Below are positions 52,901-61,489 of a stretch of DNA of 64,000 nucleotides, one piece after another. The first letter of the stretch is position 1, and every line of letters starts with the position of its first letter. The position numbers were made by a program, and so were the translations under genes. Under the pieces are notes generated by a model that was not told the DNA's origin, did not search any database, and saw only the letters and a list, made by a program, of their open reading frames with translations. This DNA is from Paraspadella gotoi (Eukaryota; Chaetognatha), in assembly GCA_051294375.1 (NCBI GenBank), contig CM119269.1, positions 2,770,026 to 2,834,025 on the forward strand, written 5' to 3'.

Positions 52901-55900
52901 AAAGAATGTATAATTTTGACATTGTTGTACCAGTTTCATTACCTCATATTCCCTACTCCATAAAACTTCTTTCCTTTTAGTACTCTCGTACGGCAATACC
53001 TTTTCCTTAATTTTTTTTTTTTCAAAATACTTTATTCCTTCCGTTTCCCTTTATATTATATTATTATATTATTATATTATTATATTATTATATTATTATA
53101 TTATCCCTTTATCCCACAACCCCCAAAAAGGTCTCCCTCCGCTGGCTCATTCAAAAGCCCCACGTGACTTCGGTCGTCCTCTCCGCCTCCACCACGGAAG
53201 AGGTGACGGAGGCGATGGGCGCCGCCTCCGGCTGGGCCCTCGCCGACGACGAGGTGGCGCTGCTCGACGCCGCCTCCAAACCGGAAGTCGAGTATCCCAA
53301 TTCGATGGCGCATCAGGCGGGGAGGATGAGGAGGGGGTTGGAGGTGGAGTGAGGGGGAGGAAGAGGAAGATGGGGTTGGAGGAGGAAGAAGAGGAAGACG
53401 GATTAAGCCAAGAAGAGCCGGGGGAGGAAGAGGAAGAGGAAAAGAAGAAAAGCAATGAGCTTAAAAGATATAAGATAAATGCGAATCACGTCGGCGGAAA
53501 AACTCGAAAAGAGTCGGACTTGTTTTTTTTCTTTTCTTTTCTTTTTCTTTTTTTGGAGCGAGGATTGATTGCGAAGATACCTTCCGAGGTCAATGGAGGA
53601 TAATTGAAACTTATTTTCTTTAGAATAAACAAAACGAGAAGAAAAATTGGTTGTTTTTTTTTTTTTTTTGTTTTTTTTTCGGTCAACGTCGTTTTTATCG
53701 CCGTCGTCGTTCGTAGGTTCTAGTTGGTTGGCGACTTCGCCCTGGCGATATCGCCAGTACCCCGCACTATAAGAGCTTAGTAGGGTGGATGACGGAAATT
53801 ATCACAGGGCCTCGCTATCTAGCAAGAAAGACTACACTATAAGAGCTTAGTAGGGTGGATGACAGAAAATATCACAGGGCCTCCCGTTCAACTCCATGCC
53901 TCTCCCCCAACCCTAACCCAGACCTCCCGTTAAACCCTAACCGCCTTCTACACATCAACCATGGGCCCCAACCCCAACCCTAACCCTAAACCAGGCCTCG
54001 CGTTCAACTCCATGCCTCTCCCCCAACCCTAACCCGGAGGGCCTCCCGTTAAACCCTAACCGCCTTTGACATGTCAACCATGGGCCCACAGACCATCAGT
54101 TTTACATCCGACCACGGAAAAATTCTTACCACCTCCGTTACCCTTCCTACCGAGTACACAGACCATCAGTTTTACATCTGACCAAGGAAAAATTCCTACC
54201 ACCTCCGCTACCCTTCCTACCGAGTACACAGACTATCAGTTTTATATCCGACCACGGAAAAATTCCTACCACCTCTGTTACCCTTCCTACCTAGTACACA
54301 GACCATCAGTTTTACATCCAACCACGGAAAAATTCCTACCACCTCCGTTACCCTTCCTACCGAGTATACAGATCATCAGTTTTACATCCAACCACAGAAA
54401 AATTCCTACCACCTCCATTACCCTTCCTACCAAGTATACTCAGGTCCCTCCCCCAACCCTAAACCAGACCTCCCGTTCAACTCCATGCCTCTCCCCTAAC
54501 CCTAACCCAGGGCCTCCCATTAAACCCTAACCCTAACCACCCTCGACACGTCAACCACGGGCCCCTCCCCCAACCCTAACCCTAAACCTGGCCTGGGGAA
54601 AACGAAAGCTAAAAACTCAACGGCGTTTTATTTACATTAAAAGTCCCAAAATCGCCAAATCGCAACTTAGCCATGACGCCCTCGCCATTTGGCGATTTAG
54701 CTGTGAACTACATCTAGCGTTCCAAATTCTGTATCGTCCATCTCAAAACTAAACACGGCGTAACCCTTTGTCAACTTTTTGTACAAAAAGAACCCATTCG
54801 TAAAACTAGTCACATTCTATAAAGTAGACGTTAAACTTTTTTGCCTGGTCATTTTTTAATAATATTAATTTTTAAAAAAATGTATTTTTGAAAAATTTCT
54901 ATTTTAAAAAAAATATGTTAAAAGCTTTTTCTTGTCATTTTATATATAATTTAGTATAAATCTGATAGCATTTTTTTATTTTTCAGGGCTTTCTGGTGAT
55001 ATAGTCGGCCAACGAAAATAATTTCCTTTAAGCAAAAACAAAATGAAAGGATCCTAACACAATTCGTTTTTTTTTTTTTGTTTTGGAACGAAACGTCAGA
55101 TGGTTCCTTTGTCCTCAGACGAAGCAAAAAAAGTTTTGATTTCTCTCTTCTCTTCTCTTCTCTTCTCTTCTCTTCTCTTCTCTTCTCTTCTCTTCTCTTC
55201 TCTTCTCTTCTCTTCTCTTTTCTTTTCTCATTTGAGCTAACTTTCAATCCGCATTATGAACATTGCACAAGCTGTCGATGAAATTAACAAAATTCACTAA
55301 TATTTTTTTTTTCTTTTTTACCTGCTTAAATTGCCTCACGATGTCGACTCTTTACAATGGTAAGTACAAAAATTTCTATAAATACAGGGTTTGGACTTAA
55401 AACTTACCCCAGAGAAAAAAATACTAATCCCCTCGATAATTTGTACTTAATGATGTATCTGAAAAATTTAGTTTTAACAATTATTTCATTGGTCATTTTA
55501 CTTCATGTTTAGCTCATGTCAGGTACTCATTTATGAAGCATACCTTCCATAGTAGAGTGTAGTGAGAGTTATGTAGGGAAATTCTAAAAGTCAATTATAA
55601 ACAACATACCATCAGTGAATATTAATTTGTAAAAAAAATTAATTTTATGTTTTTTTAATTTTCGCAGTTGGCTATATTTATATATATAATCAAAAAATTT
55701 CAAAATAGGCTTTTCTTAATTTTGATTGCAGATTTGAATTCCTCGTCAAAAGTTGATAAAAGAAAATATAAATCATTTTTAAAAATTCTTTCATTAAGTG
55801 GGTTAAAAATTAAAAAAACTATATTTAATATATAAAAAGTTAATTTTAAGCTTAAAATATAGCTTTTTTTAATTTTTGACCCACTTAATGAAGGAATTTT

Positions 55901-58900
55901 TCAAAAAGAGTTATATTTTTTTATCAACTTTTTATGACGAATCCAAATCTGCAAAAAAATCTTAGAAAAAACTGTCTTGAAATTTTAACATTTATTGATT
56001 AGTACTAGTATAAATATGGCCTACTGCATAAATTGTAAAATTTATTATAAATTTTTTTATTACATAAATGTTCATTAGTATAATGTTGTTCATTCCTCAC
56101 TTTTATAATTTTAATTAAAGTTAAATTTAGAAATTTTACTACGCTTTATTCCATAGGACCCTTCCAAAGATGAGTAGACGATATGAAAAAGTCTTTACAT
56201 TTTTGGTATGACTGCGTATTCAATAATGGGCCAAGATTGATGTAATTCCGGTGACAAGTACTGTTGAGTGTTACATTTAATTCGCCCCATACTGCAATAT
56301 CCAAATGAATTTAGTTACTGTATTATATGGGGCAGAGTGCCCTGAGGACAAAATTCGGAAAAATTATATTAAAGGAAATCTTATTTTATACTAGTAACAT
56401 AGTATATTATGCCGTATAAATAACATAGATTGATGGTTTATAAGTCAGGGACCTAATCCCGGTAATTGCACGATATTTCAAGTTACTGCAGCATACAGCT
56501 TCGATTTTTTTTAAGATACAAAATTTTAAAGTACAAACTGATTGATATTGCTTGTTATACAAATTTGGCTTATGCTAGAAATTATTTTTTTTTTTTGAGA
56601 AATCCATAAACAGTACTCTTTCAATACCACCAAAAATAAACCCACTATGGTGGACTAAAATCCACCAACCGTTCTATCAGCGGCCAATGGTGCCGGAGGC
56701 AAGTCATTCGCCTCCCAACCCAAAGGTCCGGGGTCTAGCCCGGTGGCCGCCTAGCAGTTAAGAGGGACGGGCGCTTAACCCGCCTGTAAACATGGTGTTA
56801 CAGCCTGATCCGAAGCTCAGGGACTGCTTATATTGAACGGTTCTGTCATTAACACTTATCAATAATTACTGTCTCTTCATTGGTGAGCCCAACTTCCAAA
56901 CACACAGCAAACAACAACACTTTCAGGCGACATGCCTCAACCTGGCGATGCACTTTCCGCCCACAACACATCAGGCGACATGCCTCAAGTTGGTGACGCA
57001 CTTTCCACCAAACACAACAATTCACTGAAGAGACGCAACAGACTTCTCCCTATGGGAGGGGGATGTATGGTGGACTAAAATCCACCAACCGTTCATCAGC
57101 GGCCATTGGTGCCGGAGGCAAGTCATTCGCCTCCCAACCAAAGGTCCGGGGTTCTAGCCCGTGGCCGCCTAGCAGTTAAGAGGACGGGGCGCTTAACCCG
57201 CCTGTAACATGGTGTTACAGCCTGATCCGAAGCTTAGGACTGCTTATATTGAACGGTTCTGTCATTAACACTTATCAATAATTACTGTCTCTTCACCACT
57301 AGGTTGATCATTGTAACTTTTGCAGGAGTGCCAATATTTATATGTAGTTTATTTTTAACTATTTGGGCACGGAGCAAACATGACTCATGGTTTTAGGTTG
57401 CTTCCCATACTAATGTTTTTCGACAAAGCAAAACTAAATACAATCCAAAAGATAAAAAAATCCTTAACTATTCTTCTGTTATAATAAAAAATAAAACAAT
57501 TATGTAAAACAATCGTGCGTGGGGGAGGATCAATTAAGGGGGTAAGATTCAAGTCCGAACTCTGTACAAAACTTACTATATATGATTTTGGAAACAATAT
57601 TTTAATTAGGGTAAGATTAGGGTAAGAATAAACTTTTAAATTAACCTACTTCAAAAAATTTTGAACAGGTACTTTTAATTTAGAGGAATTCTTAAAACAA
57701 GCCACACTGTCAAAAAAATTTTTGAAGGTAAGAATATGGATAAATTTTATCCATCGAATTTTAGGTAAATAATTAGTCAGATCTGCTAATTGCAGATTCC
57801 GACTCTATAATCCACTTTGTTGGTCCGTCGGTCCACCCCAAAATCTTGTTGGTAAATCATTTTTATTATATCAGAACATCAAATTATAATAAATTAAACC
57901 AAAAAAAACCGATGTCCATCTGTCTGTCCGTTCGTCCCCCCTTAGCAAAAACTACCATTACTCGTGATTGGATGGTTGGATTGGAATAAAATTTTGTGTG
58001 TGATTGAGCGGAATATAAAGTTTTGATGGAATCGTGCGAGTGGAAATTAGTTTAAATTGAAAAAACATAAGTCATATTTACTTGAATCTTTTTTATGATA
58101 TTCTTCGAGCGACGTCGACTCCTACGTTAGTTCGCCACATATTAATTCACAATTGACTTTTGAAGCCAAGTAAAAATGAAATAGATTATTTTAATTTCCG
58201 ACAGGTTTTAGATACTACAGCATATCAAATGAAATCAAGTGAGATTCAAAAGCGACAAATCATCATCATTTTGATCATTGTGGGATTCGTCCTCCAATCA
58301 ATCGCAGGAGTCACTGTGCAGCCTTACTTGATCTCTAAACTCAAAGGAATTTTCTGTTACTACATCGCTCTTGAGTACTTCTCCATCTTTGCCTGTTCGC
58401 TTACCTGGTTTGTACTGTATCAAATAATGGTAAAATATTTCGAAAACGCTAAAAGTTTTGTATTAGTTCCTAATTTAAACTATTTAATTTTTAAAATCAA
58501 AATTTTAATCCTTGTATACCAGATTTTTATAAATTTTCGAAAAACCTTTATATGCCTATTGCTTTATGACCTTTACAATATGGTTTGTTTTAAGAATTCA
58601 CAGCTGCTAAAAAAGTCGTTGTACGATTTGTTCTTTCAATTTACAATTTTACTGCTTTTCAATTCAGTGGACATAACTTTGGTCATCATTAATTATACCA
58701 GTAACATGGCATATCTTAAATTTGATTCTCTAGAATTCCAAACTGCTAGGATTTGCCTGAATGGAAGCTATGACAGGTAGTGCAGTATATATTTTATATT
58801 ATGATAGGTTTATCTTTTAACTTATTTTGGGCAGCGAGAGCAAACATGACTCATGGTTTTAGGTTGCTTCCCATACTAATGTTTTTCGACAAAGCAAAAC

Positions 58901-61456
58901 TAAATACAATCCAAAAGAAAAAAAATCCTTAACTATCTCTCTGTATAATAAAATAATAAACAATTATGTAAAACAATCGGTGCGTGGGGAGGATTCATAT
59001 TAAGGGGGTTTAAGATTCAAGTCCGAACTCTGTAAAAACTTACTATATATGATTTTGGAAACAATATTTTAATTAGGGTAAGATTAGGGTAAGAATAAAC
59101 TTTTAAATATAACCTACTTCAAAAATATTTTGAACAGGTACTTTTAATTTAGAGGAATTCTTAAAACAAGCCACACTGTCAAAAAAATTTTTGAAGGTAA
59201 GAATATGGATAAATTTTATCCATCGAATTTTGGTATAATTAGTCAGATCTGCCTAATTGCAGATTCCGACTCTATAATCCACTTTGTTGGTCCGTCGGTC
59301 CACCCCAAAATCTTGTTGGTAAATCATTTTTATTATATCAGAACATCAAATTATAATAAATTAAACCAAAAAAAACCGATGTCCATCTGTCTGTCCGTTC
59401 GTCCCCCCTTAGCAAAACTATCCATTACTCGTTGATTGGATGGTTGGATTGGAATAAAATTTTGTGTGTGAATTGAGCGGAATATAAAGTTTTGATGGAA
59501 CGTGCAGAGTGGAAATTAGTTTAAATTGAAAAAACATAAGTCATATTTACTTGAATCTTTTTTATGATATTCCTTCGAGCACGTCGACTCCTATGTTTCT
59601 AGTTCGCCAATATTAATTCACAATTGACTTTTGAAGCCAAGTAAAAATCGAAATAGATTATTTTAATTTCCGACAGGTTTTAGATACTACAAATATCCAA
59701 TGAAATCAAGTGAGATTCAAAAGCGACAAATCATCATCATTTTGATCATTGTGGGATTCGTCCTCCAATCAATCGCAGGAGTCACTGTGCAGCCTTACTT
59801 GATCTCTAAACTCAAAGGACATTTCTGTTACTACATCGCTCTTGAGTACTTCTCCATCTTTGCCTGTTCGCTTACCTGGTTTGTACTGTATCAAATGATG
59901 GTAAAATATTTCGAAAACGCTAAAAGTTTTGTATTAGTTCCTAATTTAAACTATTTAATTTTAAAATCAAAATTTTAATCCTTGTATAACCAGATTTTTA
60001 TAAATTTTCGAAAACCTTTATATGCCTATTGCTTTATGACCTTTACAATATGGTTTGTTTTCCACTAATATATAAAGAATTCACAGCTGCTAAAAAAGTC
60101 GTTGTACGATTTGTTCTTTCAATTACAATTTTACTGCTTTTCAATTCAGTGGACATAACTTTGGTCATCATTAATTATACCAGTAACATGGCATATCTTA
60201 AATTTGATTCTCTAGAATTCCAAACTGCTAGGATTTGCCTGAATGGAAGCTATGAATTATTTTAGTTCTTATATCTATCAAATATGCTGTGTTGATACAA
60301 AAAGAAATTAAAGAGCGAAATGAATTTTTCTGCAGACATTTGTCTCCGCTTAGTAAATTGACAATAGGTTGACAACATCTTTTACAGTCTATTCTGTCGT
60401 AGGGTTCGCCTCAGTGTCATGGAAATTACTTGTAAATGGCATTGGGAATTGATTATAGCTATGCTTAAGTTTATGAGTGACTCGTGTTTCGGTTTTACAG
60501 TTATGATCATTTATCTTGTATCCTTTCCTCATTTGCGCAAATTAAAGATAAAACAAAAGGCATGATTAAAATTTAAAATTAAAGTTTTTGATGAAATTTA
60601 AAGGGAACCTAATTAGACGGAACCATAAAATATAAATATGTATATGGATTTTTTCTTTATTTTATAAATTTTCTTATTAGCATTCACATATCCAATTTCT
60701 TATTTGCACAAAGATTTTCAAACTATTATTTCACTACTCATTAGATTCAATTTTGACCGGGAGAAATGTCCGTCGACCTCGAAGGAGCACGTCTATCGAT
60801 TCGTCTTTTCATGGGCTATCTATTGGTGTATGTAGTTTTTAAGTGTTTAAAAATATGTTCTAGGTGTTACAAAAGCGTTAAAGTCACGTGACTGCAACCA
60901 AAAACATAATTCCATGACTAAGTCAGTAATTTTATTTATTTACATGTATATTTTACTCATGTAGTTTTGCTTTACACTTGTTTTTGGAAAATGCACAGAC
61001 AGACAGACAGAAAGAAAGAAAAAGCTTCCTCCACGAATAGGCAGATATCGTTTATCTCTTACAATGTATGACTTTTTACTCATTGTTTTAAAAAAAATAT
61101 TATCAAATTCATTAAATAATAAATTACAGATACTCCTCGAAATTATTTTTCCCCCCCTAACCCGAAAAAATCCGAAGTCGAATGTTTAAGGCGTCAATCC
61201 TGATCCCATTATCCCTTACCTCTTTCCTCGCCCAAGACTTCTCCTCGTATGAATTTTTATTTATTACAAACAATCTTAAAAACTTTATTTTCTCAAAGAT
61301 TCGCGCTTTTCCAATCCCCGAGTCTTTAAATTTCTGAAATTTTTTCTTTCCCATTGCAATAGCATTTTCTCCGGCCCTTTCCTAATCAGCGAAGAGTTAC
61401 GCTCGAGGGTGAGAGGGTGAGAGATAGAGAAACAGAGGAGAGAGAGAGAAGAGAGA

Positions 61457-61489
<33 letters not shown>

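Larger units (their letters stand above)
54601..56641. other. Non-coding part of GPCR intron 3
   Basis: AT-rich apart from the pentamer array and hairpin listed separately. No exon with coding signal recognised. Confidence 0.6.

Noticed and set aside
48777-53352. Kv-channel beta subunit
   Set aside because: The aldo-keto reductase core was first considered as Kv-beta, but the sequence around the His of the tetrad, [12 protein letters not shown] and SLLARGIE fit the YajO/IolS type better.
54066-54530. 154-residue protein with repeats of about 23 residues
   Set aside because: Direct translation of the 70-bp satellite; the unit length is not a multiple of three, so no stable protein repeat would be kept.
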